Source: Lachnospiraceae bacterium (lineage in GTDB: Bacteria > Bacillota > Clostridia > Lachnospirales > Lachnospiraceae). Taken from it: a DNA stretch of 63,152 nt. The position numbers and the translations under genes are program-made. The stretch lies in the NCBI GenBank assembly GCA_910576125.1, contig CAJTHM010000028.1, positions 1-63,152 of the forward strand, written 5' to 3'. Under the pieces are notes generated by a model. It was not told the DNA's origin. It ran no database searches and worked only from the letters and a program-made list of their open reading frames with translations. Positions 33,669-41,667 of this stretch are shown here, piece after piece. How positions within the stretch are numbered: the stretch's first letter is position 1; each line of letters starts with the position of its first letter.

Positions 33669-35549
33669 ATGACTAAAAATTTTTCGCATAAGCAGCCGTA
33701 CCCTTTAGGCGCCCACTTAGAGGGCGGTGGAGTTCGTTTTTCCTTTGTGTCCAGGGCAGAATCCTGCGGAATCCTGTTGTATGACAGGCAGACAGGCAGA
33801 CTGTCGGAAAAAATCCCCTTTGCCAGGGAAGACAGAATCGGTAATGTCTATTGCAGGGCAATAGGAGATATAGACACGAAAGCGCGCACATATCTGTTCT
33901 ATGAGGATGAGTGCCTGGTTCCTGATATAAGAGGGCGCGTGTTCCCGAAACGGGTTCCCTATGGGAAAGAGCGCACCGCAGAAGACATGAAAGCCGGCTT
34001 CCTGGCGGAGGGCTTTGACTGGGAAGAGGATTGTTTTCCGCGGATTCCTTATCATCTATCGATTGCGTACTGTCTGCATGTAAGGGGATTTACGAAGCAT
34101 GCCTCCTCCGGGGTAGAACACAAAGGCACTTTCGCCGGAATCATGGAAAAAATCCCTTATCTGAAAGAAATAGGCATCACAACCCTTGAACTGCAGCCGG
34201 CATATGAATTCACGGAAATTCCCCTGAAAGAGGAATGTCTGCGGAAAAATCCCCAGAATCTGATTTACGCCATGGCTGCCGGCGAAACGGATAGGCCCGC
34301 CGTGAAAAAGCTGAATTACTGGGGCTATAAAAAAGGTTATTATTATGCGCCGAAAGCTGCCTATGCCGCATCCGACGACGCTGCCGGGGAGTTCAGGGAG
34401 CTGGTGAAAGCGCTTCATAGAAACGGGATGGAGCTGGTGATGCAGTTCTACTTCCCGAAAGAAATAAAGAACAGTGAAATTCTTGATATCCTGTGTTTTT
34501 GGGTGCTGGAGTACCATGTGGACGGTTTTCATCTGTTGGGAGAGGATTTGCCCATGGACATGCTGGCAGGAGACGACGTGCTGGCAGACACGAAACTGTG
34601 GTATTACGGCTTCAATACGGACAATATTTACGAATGGAATGAGCATCCGAAGTATCCCCATCTGGCCGAATACAATGACGCATGGTATATAGACATGCGG
34701 AAATTTTTGAAAGGCGATGGGAATATGCTGGGCGCTGTGCTTTATCATATGCGCCATATTCCTCAGAAAGCGGGAGCCATTCATTATCTGAGCAATTATT
34801 TCGGCTTTACCCTGGCGGATCTTGTGTCCTATGACTACAAACATAATGAAGCGAATGGGGAGGAGAACCGGGACGGCAGCGACTACAACTGCAGCTGGAA
34901 CTGCGGCGATGAAGGAGCCACCCGCAGGCGCAGCATACGTGCCTTGCGTCTGAAGCAGATGAAGAATGCCATGTGCCTGATTCTGCTTTCCCAGTCCACA
35001 CCGCTGATTTTTATGGGAGACGAATTCGGAAATTCCCAGAAAGGGAACAACAATCCTTACTGCCAGGACAATACAGTGACATGGCTGGACTGGAGAGGAA
35101 TCGAACGATATGCCGGGCTGCATGCTTTCTGGAAGATGCTTGTGGGCTTCAGGCAGCGCAATCCTATCCTGCGGCCCGAAAAAGAACTTCGCCTGATGGA
35201 TACTCTGTGCTGCGGTTATCCTGATATGTCCTATCATGGAAAGTACGCATGGAGGCCTGAGACAGAGGGGTATTACAGACATGCGGGCATCATGCTTTGC
35301 GGAAAATATGCCCCGGCCAGTAAGGATGCTGACGGCGATTTCCTGTATATTGCCATGAATATGCACTGGGAGAACCGCAGCCTGGCATTGCCGAAGCTCC
35401 CCAAAGGCATGAAGTGGGAACTTGCCTTTTCCACTGAGCCGGAGAGCCTGCGGAAAGAAGATGCGGACGAGCAGAGTGATACTCTTCTGCGGCAGGTGCC
35501 GCCCAGAAGCATCGCCATGTATGTGGCAAAAGACGCGGGGAAAAATTGA
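33669..35549 (+). CDS. Isoamylase/GlgX-like GH13 protein lacking catalytic residues
   Basis: A 626-residue protein with a CBM48-like N-terminus (PLGAHLEGGGVRFSFVSRA), a GH13 barrel and a C-terminal sheet domain, matching glycogen debranching enzymes over its whole length (LVSYDYKHNEANGEENRDG, GDEFGNSQKGNNNPYCQDN). Yet all four catalytic regions are altered. Region I DVVYNH reads MQFYFP (near 258-263); region II DGFRFD reads DGFHLLG (near 285), losing the nucleophile; region III AEPW reads TKLW; region IV CHDGFTL reads NYFGFTL (near 376), losing the third carboxylate. The reading frame is open and codon use looks normal, so it is a maintained pseudo-enzyme rather than a decayed gene. It may bind glycogen or regulate a partner. 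Confidence 0.85.
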   Translation: MTKNFSHKQPYPLGAHLEGGGVRFSFVSRAESCGILLYDRQTGRLSEKIPFAREDRIGNVYCRAIGDIDTKARTYLFYEDECLVPDIRGRVFPKRVPYGKERTAEDMKAGFLAEGFDWEEDCFPRIPYHLSIAYCLHVRGFTKHASSGVEHKGTFAGIMEKIPYLKEIGITTLELQPAYEFTEIPLKEECLRKNPQNLIYAMAAGETDRPAVKKLNYWGYKKGYYYAPKAAYAASDDAAGEFRELVKALHRNGMELVMQFYFPKEIKNSEILDILCFWVLEYHVDGFHLLGEDLPMDMLAGDDVLADTKLWYYGFNTDNIYEWNEHPKYPHLAEYNDAWYIDMRKFLKGDGNMLGAVLYHMRHIPQKAGAIHYLSNYFGFTLADLVSYDYKHNEANGEENRDGSDYNCSWNCGDEGATRRRSIRALRLKQMKNAMCLILLSQSTPLIFMGDEFGNSQKGNNNPYCQDNTVTWLDWRGIERYAGLHAFWKMLVGFRQRNPILRPEKELRLMDTLCCGYPDMSYHGKYAWRPETEGYYRHAGIMLCGKYAPASKDADGDFLYIAMNMHWENRSLALPKLPKGMKWELAFSTEPESLRKEDADEQSDTLLRQVPPRSIAMYVAKDAGKN

Positions 35550-35609
35550 ACTTGCACCATTTGACGAAAATTTCATATGATACCATAAACATATCATATG
35601 GAGAGATTT

Positions 35610-36020
35610 ATGAATTGTATCTTTTTATTGCTGCTGCTTAGCTGCTGCGGCGGCTGGGGAAATGGCTGCTGCGGGGACAGCTGTCGCGGAAACGGCTGCT
35701 GCAGGAATGACGACCGGGGAAATGGCTGCGGCTGCAGGGAGACCGGACGCGGGAACAGGATGGATGGCTGTTGTGACGGAAGGGACCGCGCGGACAGAGG
35801 ATGCGGTGACAGAGACCATGACAGACACCATGAATCCAGGCATTTCGAGCCTTGCTGCCGCGAACAGGAAAGGCCTTGCCCTGAGCCTGAACCCTGCGGC
35901 TGTGCCCGGGAGGAAAGGGCGTGCGATTGCGACGGTCCCTCTTCAGGCATAATCCCGCCGCCCTGGCAGGAATATCCCGGATTCCCCCGCAGGGATAATG
36001 GGGAAAACTGTGAATCGTAG
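35610..36020 (+). CDS. Cysteine- and glycine-rich small protein, function unknown
   Basis: A 136-residue protein with about 21 cysteines, many as CC pairs or CxC, spaced with Gly, Asn, Asp and Arg (GGWGNGCCGDSCRGNGCC and so on). A hydrophobic start, MNCIFLLLLLSCC, may be a short signal or membrane segment. GGAGAG lies 4 bases before the ATG at 35610; an ATG at 35598 is also in frame. The first half is built from a repeated GNGCC-like unit. It could bind metal, form a disulfide-linked surface or spore layer, or be a modified peptide precursor; none of these can be shown. It lies about 60 bases after the GlgX-like gene and before a terminator. Confidence 0.65.
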   Translation: MNCIFLLLLLSCCGGWGNGCCGDSCRGNGCCRNDDRGNGCGCRETGRGNRMDGCCDGRDRADRGCGDRDHDRHHESRHFEPCCREQERPCPEPEPCGCAREERACDCDGPSSGIIPPPWQEYPGFPRRDNGENCES

Positions 36021-36059
36021 AAATATCTGCGGTATAGAGCAGTAGGATATGTGAGCGGA

Positions 36060-36120
36060 AACAGCGGTCCCATAGAGCTGGCTCCATGAAGTTTGGCTCC
36101 ATGGAGCCGCTGTTTTTTTG
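36060..36120 (+). terminator. Terminator after the cysteine-rich gene
   Basis: AACAGCGG pairs with CCGCTGTT, extended inward by TCCCATAGAGC against GCTCCATGGA, and seven T follow. The loop contains a second copy of GGCTCCATG. Confidence 0.82.
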
Positions 36121-36149
36121 GAAAAACTATTTAAAACTAAAAGAGACTA

Positions 36150-36158
36150 TGATATAAT
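36150..36158 (+). promoter_or_regulatory. Extended -10 promoter of the lactonase gene
   Basis: TGATATAAT is a perfect extended -10 element; TTTAAA lies 17 bases upstream as a weak -35. Confidence 0.6.
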
Positions 36159-36191
36159 GGGCATATCCACTACGGAATGGAGGGGTTTTTC

Positions 36192-37241
36192 ATGGAAAAA
36201 GAAAAGTATGTGGCATATGTCTCTACATATACGCGCGGAGACAAAAATGGAATAAAAATATACGATGTGGATATAGAGAAAGGGCGCTTCATAGAGAAGG
36301 ACAAAGTGGAGATTACCAATTCCTCTTATGTGACCATCTCCCACAATGCGAAATATCTGTACTCCATCACGGATTTCGGTGTGGAGTCCTATCTGATACT
36401 GAAGGACGGCAGCCTGGAATTCATCAATTTCGCGCCCATCAACGGTATGCGCGGGTGCTATCTCTCCACGGACTATACGGACAGATATCTGTTCGTGGCA
36501 GGCTATCACGACGGAAAACTGACCGTGCTGAAACTGAATGACGATGGGGCCGTAGGCGATATTACCGATGAAATCTATCATAAAGGCCTGGGCATCATTG
36601 CTGAGCGCAATTCAAGGCCCCATATCAACTGCGCCCGTATGACCCATGACAATAAATATCTGCTGGTGGCGGATCAGGGCATGGATCATGTGAATGTATA
36701 CCGCTTTGACGCTACGCTGGGCAAGGTACAGCTGGCGGATATCGTCCACAGCGAGCTGGATGCCAACCCCAGGCATATCAAGATTTCCAGGGACGGGCAT
36801 TACATTTATATCGTAAACGAGTTCAAGTGCACTATCGATGTGTTTTCCTATGAGGAAAAGAAAGGACAGCCTATCTTTGAGAAGCTTCAGACAGTGTCTA
36901 CCTGTGAGCAGGAGATGGGCAGTTTTAACGCGGCCAGTGCGCTGACTTTTTCCGATGACCACAAATATCTGATCAGCAGCAACGCCGGAGCCAATTCCGT
37001 GGTGATGTTTGAGGTGGATGAAGCCACGGGGCATCTCCGCGAGATTTTTGAGCTGCCTGTGGGCGGAGAGTATCCCAAGGACGCCAGTCTGTTCCCCGAC
37101 AATAAATTCCTCGTATCCCTGAACCATGAGTCCAATACCATGACGTTCTTCCATGTGGATGTGGAAAAAGGGACGATGATCATGAACGGGCCGCCTGTCA
37201 AGGTGGATGTGCCGAACTGCATTACATTCCACAGACTGTAA
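36192..37241 (+). CDS. Lactonase-family beta-propeller protein (6-phosphogluconolactonase-like)
   Basis: A 349-residue seven-bladed propeller of the lactonase family (Pfam Lactonase; YbhE/Pgl relatives). Repeated blades carry motifs such as YVAYVSTYTRG, VTISHNAKYLYSI, NPRHIKISRDGHYIYIVNE and NAASALTFSDDHKYLISSN. Some relatives hydrolyse 6-phosphogluconolactone, but the family is broad and no pentose phosphate gene is next to it. The ATG at 36192 has GGAGGGG upstream. It has its own promoter and terminator. Confidence 0.85.
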   Translation: MEKEKYVAYVSTYTRGDKNGIKIYDVDIEKGRFIEKDKVEITNSSYVTISHNAKYLYSITDFGVESYLILKDGSLEFINFAPINGMRGCYLSTDYTDRYLFVAGYHDGKLTVLKLNDDGAVGDITDEIYHKGLGIIAERNSRPHINCARMTHDNKYLLVADQGMDHVNVYRFDATLGKVQLADIVHSELDANPRHIKISRDGHYIYIVNEFKCTIDVFSYEEKKGQPIFEKLQTVSTCEQEMGSFNAASALTFSDDHKYLISSNAGANSVVMFEVDEATGHLREIFELPVGGEYPKDASLFPDNKFLVSLNHESNTMTFFHVDVEKGTMIMNGPPVKVDVPNCITFHRL

Positions 37242-37248
37242 TATTTCA

Positions 37249-37277
37249 TGGGTTGCTGGAGGCAGCAGCCCATTTTT
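37249..37277 (+). terminator. Terminator after the lactonase gene
   Basis: TGGGTTGCTG pairs with CAGCAGCCCA around GAGG and is followed by five T, 7 bases after the stop codon. Confidence 0.85.
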
Positions 37278-37306
37278 CATGACGACAGAAAGGATAGAGG
37301 ACAGAG

Positions 37307-38458
37307 ATGGCCGGATCTGCATATGGCACTATTTTTAAGATTACGACATGGGGGGAGTCCCATGGAAAGGCTCTGGGCGTGGTGATTGACGGCTGTCCGG
37401 CGGGACTGCCTTTGGTGGAGAGCGATGTCCAGCGTTATCTGGACAGGCGCAAGCCGGGCTCCAGCAGCATTACCACCCAGCGGAAAGAGGCTGACGCGGT
37501 GGAAATCCTCTCCGGCGTGTTCGAGGGCAGGACTACCGGGACACCGATTTCCATGATGGTGCGCAATACTTCCCAGATTTCCAGAGATTACAGCGAGATA
37601 GCCTCCTACTACCGCCCGGGACATGCGGACTATACCTTTGATGAGAAATATGGTTTCCGGGACTATCGGGGCGGCGGGCGTTCCTCCGGCCGGGAGACCG
37701 TGGGGCGCGTGGCGGCAGGAGCCGTGGCTTGTAAGATTCTGGAAAGGCTGGGCGTGCGCGTGTGGGCCTACACCCGCTCCATAGGCCCCATAGAAGCGGA
37801 CATGAGCAGATTCGACAGGGAGGTGAGCCTGCAGACTGCTACGGCCATGCCGGAGAGAGAAGCGGACGCCGCCGCTGTGGAATATCTGGAGAAAGCCAAG
37901 CAGAAGACGGATTCCGTGGGAGGCTGCATGGAATGTATCGTGCAGGGACTGCCAGCGGGAATCGGCGATCCGGTCTTTGAAAAGCTGGATGCCAATCTGG
38001 CAAAAGCCATCATGTCCATCGGTGCGGTGAAAGCTGTTGAAATCGGCGACGGGGTAAAAGTGGCGGAGCGCTGCGGGAGCGAGAATAATGATGCTTTCCG
38101 TATGGAAGACGGGAACGTAGTAAAAAAGACCAACCATGCCGGCGGCATTCTGGGGGGCATCAGTGACGGAGATACTGTGGTGATCCGGGCTTATGTGAAG
38201 CCCACTGCCTCCATTTTCCTCGGCCAGCAGACGGTGAACCAGTCCCATGAGGAGATAGAAGTCCATATCAAGGGACGGCATGACCCGATTATCGTACCCA
38301 GAGCCGTGGTAGTCATGGAGAGTATGACGGCGCTGACGGTGCTGGATGCCATGCTGCTGAACCTGTCCGCGCGGCTGGACCGGGTGGAGGACTTCTACAG
38401 TCGGATTAACAAAAACACCGCTGTGCAAAGCACCGCAGCGCAGAGACCTATAGAATAA
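37307..38458 (+). CDS. aroC: Chorismate synthase
   Basis: A 383-residue FMN-dependent enzyme converting EPSP to chorismate, the last shared step of aromatic amino-acid synthesis. Signatures are TWGESHGKALGVVIDGCPAG, RPGHADYTFDEKYG, RGGGRSSGRETVGRVAAGAVA and the C-terminal VPRAVVVMESMTALTVLDAML. No other shikimate gene is nearby. tgt follows 26 bases later, so they may share a transcript. Confidence 0.97.
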   Translation: MAGSAYGTIFKITTWGESHGKALGVVIDGCPAGLPLVESDVQRYLDRRKPGSSSITTQRKEADAVEILSGVFEGRTTGTPISMMVRNTSQISRDYSEIASYYRPGHADYTFDEKYGFRDYRGGGRSSGRETVGRVAAGAVACKILERLGVRVWAYTRSIGPIEADMSRFDREVSLQTATAMPEREADAAAVEYLEKAKQKTDSVGGCMECIVQGLPAGIGDPVFEKLDANLAKAIMSIGAVKAVEIGDGVKVAERCGSENNDAFRMEDGNVVKKTNHAGGILGGISDGDTVVIRAYVKPTASIFLGQQTVNQSHEEIEVHIKGRHDPIIVPRAVVVMESMTALTVLDAMLLNLSARLDRVEDFYSRINKNTAVQSTAAQRPIE

Positions 38459-38484
38459 GGATTAAAGTTGAGGAGGACAGACAG

Positions 38485-39621
38485 ATGTATCGCATCCTAA
38501 AAAAGGAAGGAAGAGCGAAGCGGGGGGTGCTGGAGACGGTCCATGGCGCCATTCAGACCCCTGTGTTCATGAACGTGGGCACCGCGGCTGCCATCAAGGG
38601 GGCCGTGGCCGCATCCGATTTGGAACAGATAGGGACGCAGGTGGAGCTTTCCAATACCTATCATCTGCATGTACGGCCCGGAGACAAGGTGGTGAAGCGG
38701 CTGGGCGGGCTGCATAAGTTCATGTCCTGGGACAAGCCCATCCTGACGGATTCGGGGGGCTTTCAGGTATTCTCCCTGGCGGGGCTGCGCAAGATTAAAG
38801 AAGAGGGAGTATATTTTCATTCTCATGTAGACGGGAAAAAGATTTTCATGGGGCCGGAGGAGAGCATGCAGATTCAGTCCAATCTGGCCTCCACCATCGC
38901 CATGGCTTTCGACGAGTGCGCGCCCAGCAAGGCGGACAGAGAGTACGTACAGGCCTCTGTGGAGCGCACTGCCAGATGGCTGGAGCGCTGCAAGAAAGAG
39001 ATGGACAGGCTGAATGGCCTGGAGGATACTATCAATCCTAAGCAGCTGCTCTTCGGCATCAATCAGGGTGCGGTTTACCCGGATATCCGCATAGAGCATG
39101 CGAAACGGATATCGGAGCTGAATCTGGACGGCTATGCGGTGGGCGGGCTGGCTGTGGGGGAGACCCATGAGGAGATGTACCATATTCTGGACGAGGTGGT
39201 GCCGTTTTTGCCGGTGGATAAGCCTACTTATCTGATGGGAGTGGGCACGCCTGCCAATATTTTAGAGGGTGTGGAGCGGGGGGTGGATTTCTTCGACTGC
39301 GTATACCCTACGAGGAACGGCAGGCATGGACATCTCTATACCAACCATGGGAAGATCAACCTGTTCAACGCGAAGTATGAGCTGGATGACCGTCCTATTG
39401 AAGAGGGCTGCGGCTGTCCGGCCTGCCGGAGGTATTCCAGGGCTTATATCCGGCATCTGCTGAAAGCGAAAGAGATGCTGGGCATGCGGCTCTGTGTGCT
39501 GCATAATCTGTATTTTTATAATACGATGATGACAGAGATACGGAATGCGCTGGATGAGGGGCGGTTTGCGGCTTATAAGAGGGAGAAGCTGGAGGGGATG
39601 GCGGCACCCTGGCTGGAATAG
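38485..39621 (+). CDS. tgt: Queuine tRNA-ribosyltransferase
   Basis: A 378-residue TIM-barrel enzyme that exchanges guanine 34 for preQ1 in GUN-anticodon tRNAs. The nucleophile Asp is in FDCVYPTRNGRHG, the base-binding Asp in ILTDSGGFQVFSL, and the zinc site CGCPACRRY with a downstream His is intact. AGGAGG lies 9 bases before the ATG. Its usual neighbour yajC follows, separated by a new promoter. Confidence 0.97.
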   Translation: MYRILKKEGRAKRGVLETVHGAIQTPVFMNVGTAAAIKGAVAASDLEQIGTQVELSNTYHLHVRPGDKVVKRLGGLHKFMSWDKPILTDSGGFQVFSLAGLRKIKEEGVYFHSHVDGKKIFMGPEESMQIQSNLASTIAMAFDECAPSKADREYVQASVERTARWLERCKKEMDRLNGLEDTINPKQLLFGINQGAVYPDIRIEHAKRISELNLDGYAVGGLAVGETHEEMYHILDEVVPFLPVDKPTYLMGVGTPANILEGVERGVDFFDCVYPTRNGRHGHLYTNHGKINLFNAKYELDDRPIEEGCGCPACRRYSRAYIRHLLKAKEMLGMRLCVLHNLYFYNTMMTEIRNALDEGRFAAYKREKLEGMAAPWLE

Positions 39622-39645
39622 CAGGAATAAAATTTGCTCAGCCCC

Positions 39646-39674
39646 TTGACCGATTGGTATTTTTTGTGTATTAT
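39646..39674 (+). promoter_or_regulatory. Promoter of yajC
   Basis: TTGACC, a 17-base spacer and TATTAT (overlapping TATACT 3 bases on). Confidence 0.78.
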
Positions 39675-39732
39675 ACTTATTTAGACAAGCTACGAACGTC
39701 TGGCAGTGGGCGGATGTTAGAATGGAGGAAAG

Positions 39733-40053
39733 ATGGGTATATTGTTGACAGAAGCTGATGCGGCGGCAGGAGGAGGAGTCGGTTTGATAAGCATGCTCCT
39801 TATGTATGCTGTGGTCATTGGTGCGATGTGGTTCTTTTTGATGCGTCCCCAGAACAAGGAGAAGAAGAGAGTGGCTGCCATGCTGGCGGCACTGGAGATT
39901 GGGGATGTGGTTTTGACCACATCAGGTTTTTACGGCGTTGTAATCGATATGAGAGATGACATGGTCATCGTGGAATTCGGCAGCAACAAGAATTGCCGTA
40001 TCCCGATGGAAAAGTCCGCAATCAGCCGCGTGGAGAAAGCCGGAGAGAACTGA
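39733..40053 (+). CDS. yajC: Preprotein translocase accessory subunit YajC
   Basis: A 106-residue protein with one membrane helix (MLLMYAVVIGAMWFFLMRPQ) followed directly by the MRPQNKEKKR motif and a small basic-acidic domain (GDVVLTTSGFYGVVIDM), all typical of YajC, which associates with SecDF. The tgt-yajC order is widely conserved; secD/secF do not follow here. A terminator ends the unit. Confidence 0.95.
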   Translation: MGILLTEADAAAGGGVGLISMLLMYAVVIGAMWFFLMRPQNKEKKRVAAMLAALEIGDVVLTTSGFYGVVIDMRDDMVIVEFGSNKNCRIPMEKSAISRVEKAGEN

Positions 40054-40104
40054 ATGTTATCCGATTGATTCATTTTAGGCTTTTTGTGAAAAGAATGAGG
40101 GAAT

Positions 40105-40140
40105 CAGGTCTGTGCCCAGGCGGCATAGGCCTGTTTTTTT
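40105..40140 (+). terminator. Rho-independent terminator after yajC
   Basis: CAGGTCTGTGCC pairs with GGCATAGGCCTG (two G-U pairs) around CAGGC and continues into seven T. Confidence 0.88.
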
Positions 40141-40171
40141 GAAGAAGTGATTGATTCTTTATAATATTTTG

Positions 40172-40200
40172 TTGATATTTATGCCTGAATCAGTTATGAT
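40172..40200 (+). promoter_or_regulatory. Promoter of the leuB-ilv operon
   Basis: TTGATA, a 17-base spacer and TATGAT. The leader is only about 25 bases, so no T-box or attenuator fits here. Confidence 0.75.
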
Positions 40201-40230
40201 AAAAAGAAATGCTTTGAAAGGAAAAGGAAG

Positions 40231-41316
40231 ATGGAATTACATATAACATGCATTCCCGGCGACGGAATCGGGCCGGAGATTATAAGAGAAGCTAAAAAGG
40301 TTCTGGAAAAGGTTGCTGCGGTATATGGACATAAGATGATTTTTGAGGACATTCTCATGGGAGGCGCGTCCATCGACGTGCATGGGGGTCCCCTGACGGA
40401 GGAGGCCATTGCCAAGGCAAAGGCGGCAGATGCGGTGCTGATGGGCTCCATCGGCGGCGACACTACGAAATCCCCCTGGTACAAGCTGCCGCCCAATCTG
40501 CGTCCCGAGGCGGGGCTTCTGGCTATCCGGAAAGCGTTGAATCTGTTCGCGAACCTGCGCCCCGCAGTGCTTTATGACGAGCTGGCAGGAGCATGTCCCC
40601 TGAAAGAAGAAATCAGCAAAGCGGGCTTCGACATGCTGATTATGCGGGAACTGACAGGCGGCCTGTATTTCGGCGAGCGCAGGACTGTTGAGGAGAATGG
40701 AGTGCGTAAGGCCATCGATACCCTGACCTATGACGAGAATGAAATCCGCCGCATCGCCATCAAAGGCTTTGACATTGCCATGAAGCGGCGGAAGAAAGTG
40801 ACCAGCGTGGACAAGGCCAATGTATTGGATTCCTCCAGGCTGTGGAGGAAAGTGGTGGAGGAAGTGGCCGCGGATTACCCGGAGGTGAAGCTGGAGCATA
40901 TGCTGGTGGACAACTGTGCCATGCAGCTTGTGAAAGACCCGGCTCAGTTCGATGTCATTCTTACCGAAAATATGTTCGGAGACATCCTGTCCGATGAAGC
41001 CAGCATGGTCACAGGTTCCATCGGCATGCTGGCCAGCGCCAGCTTAAACGACAGCAAATTTGGCCTCTACGAGCCCAGTCACGGCTCCGCGCCGGATATT
41101 GCGGGGCAGGACATCGCGAATCCTATCGCTACGGTTCTGAGCGCCGCCATGATGCTGCGCTACAGCTTCGACCTGGACAAGGAGGCGGATGCGATTGAGC
41201 AGGCCGTGAAGCAGGTGCTGAAGGACGGATACCGCACGGGAGACATCTATTCTGAAGGCTGTACAAAAGTGGGCTGCAGCGAGATGGGCAGTTTGCTGGA
41301 GGGGAGGATAAGATAG
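40231..41316 (+). CDS. leuB: 3-isopropylmalate dehydrogenase
   Basis: A 361-residue NAD-dependent beta-decarboxylating dehydrogenase of leucine synthesis. Signatures: IPGDGIGPEI, GSIGGDTTK, LRPEAGLLAIRK, RELTGGLYFGERR and the NAD/metal segment NMFGDILSDEASMVTGSIGML...LYEPSHGSAPDIAGQ. leuA and leuCD are not in the window, so the leucine genes are split. The next gene starts on the base after its stop codon. Confidence 0.96.
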   Translation: MELHITCIPGDGIGPEIIREAKKVLEKVAAVYGHKMIFEDILMGGASIDVHGGPLTEEAIAKAKAADAVLMGSIGGDTTKSPWYKLPPNLRPEAGLLAIRKALNLFANLRPAVLYDELAGACPLKEEISKAGFDMLIMRELTGGLYFGERRTVEENGVRKAIDTLTYDENEIRRIAIKGFDIAMKRRKKVTSVDKANVLDSSRLWRKVVEEVAADYPEVKLEHMLVDNCAMQLVKDPAQFDVILTENMFGDILSDEASMVTGSIGMLASASLNDSKFGLYEPSHGSAPDIAGQDIANPIATVLSAAMMLRYSFDLDKEADAIEQAVKQVLKDGYRTGDIYSEGCTKVGCSEMGSLLEGRIR

Positions 41317-41667
41317 ATGCAGGATACTGTTGAAAGGCACATGAGAAGATATGGATTATCTGGCAATGCGGAGATACGCTATATCGACCTGGTCAGCGAA
41401 GTGGGTGAGCTTGGCAAGGAGATTCTGAAAACAGTTGACTACGGCAAAAAGAGCGTTATTTCCGGGCGACATGAATATAGTGATAATGCGAAGATGGAAA
41501 TGGGAGACTGCATTTTTGCCCTTTTGGCATTGTGCTGTGGGATGAGGATAGATGCCAGAGAAGCATTGGAGACTGCCTTGGCGAAATATGATGAGCGTTT
41601 TTCAACAGGAGGCGGAATAAGTTCGGAAATCATAGATGAAATACCAAATCAGGAGGGACTAACATGA
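41317..41667 (+). CDS. MazG-like nucleotide pyrophosphohydrolase
   Basis: A 116-residue all-alpha NTP pyrophosphohydrolase-like protein. The metal motif is EVGELGKE (near 29-36) with a downstream MEMGDCIFALLAL supplying the E..D pair. It is placed with no gap after leuB and overlaps ilvD by 4 bases (ATGA), so it is made together with branched-chain amino-acid enzymes. MazG-type enzymes clear aberrant NTPs; the reason for its place here is unknown. An alternative is a phosphoribosyl-ATP-pyrophosphatase-like activity. Confidence 0.8.
   Translation: MQDTVERHMRRYGLSGNAEIRYIDLVSEVGELGKEILKTVDYGKKSVISGRHEYSDNAKMEMGDCIFALLALCCGMRIDAREALETALAKYDERFSTGGGISSEIIDEIPNQEGLT

Noticed and set aside
34056..35597. 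A 513-codon open frame on the minus strand across the GlgX-like gene.
   Set aside because: The + strand protein aligns with GH13 enzymes along its whole length; the antisense frame has no recognisable domain.
35640..35760. Repeated GGAAATGGCTGCTGC-like units, considered as a CRISPR or intergenic repeat array.
   Set aside because: Units are irregular, without spacers, and lie inside a coding frame.
35638..36102. Overlapping frames on both strands across the Cys-rich gene.
   Set aside because: Only the frame starting at 35610 has a ribosome site and a patterned composition; the others are Ala/Thr- or Arg/Ser-rich shadows of the same repeats.
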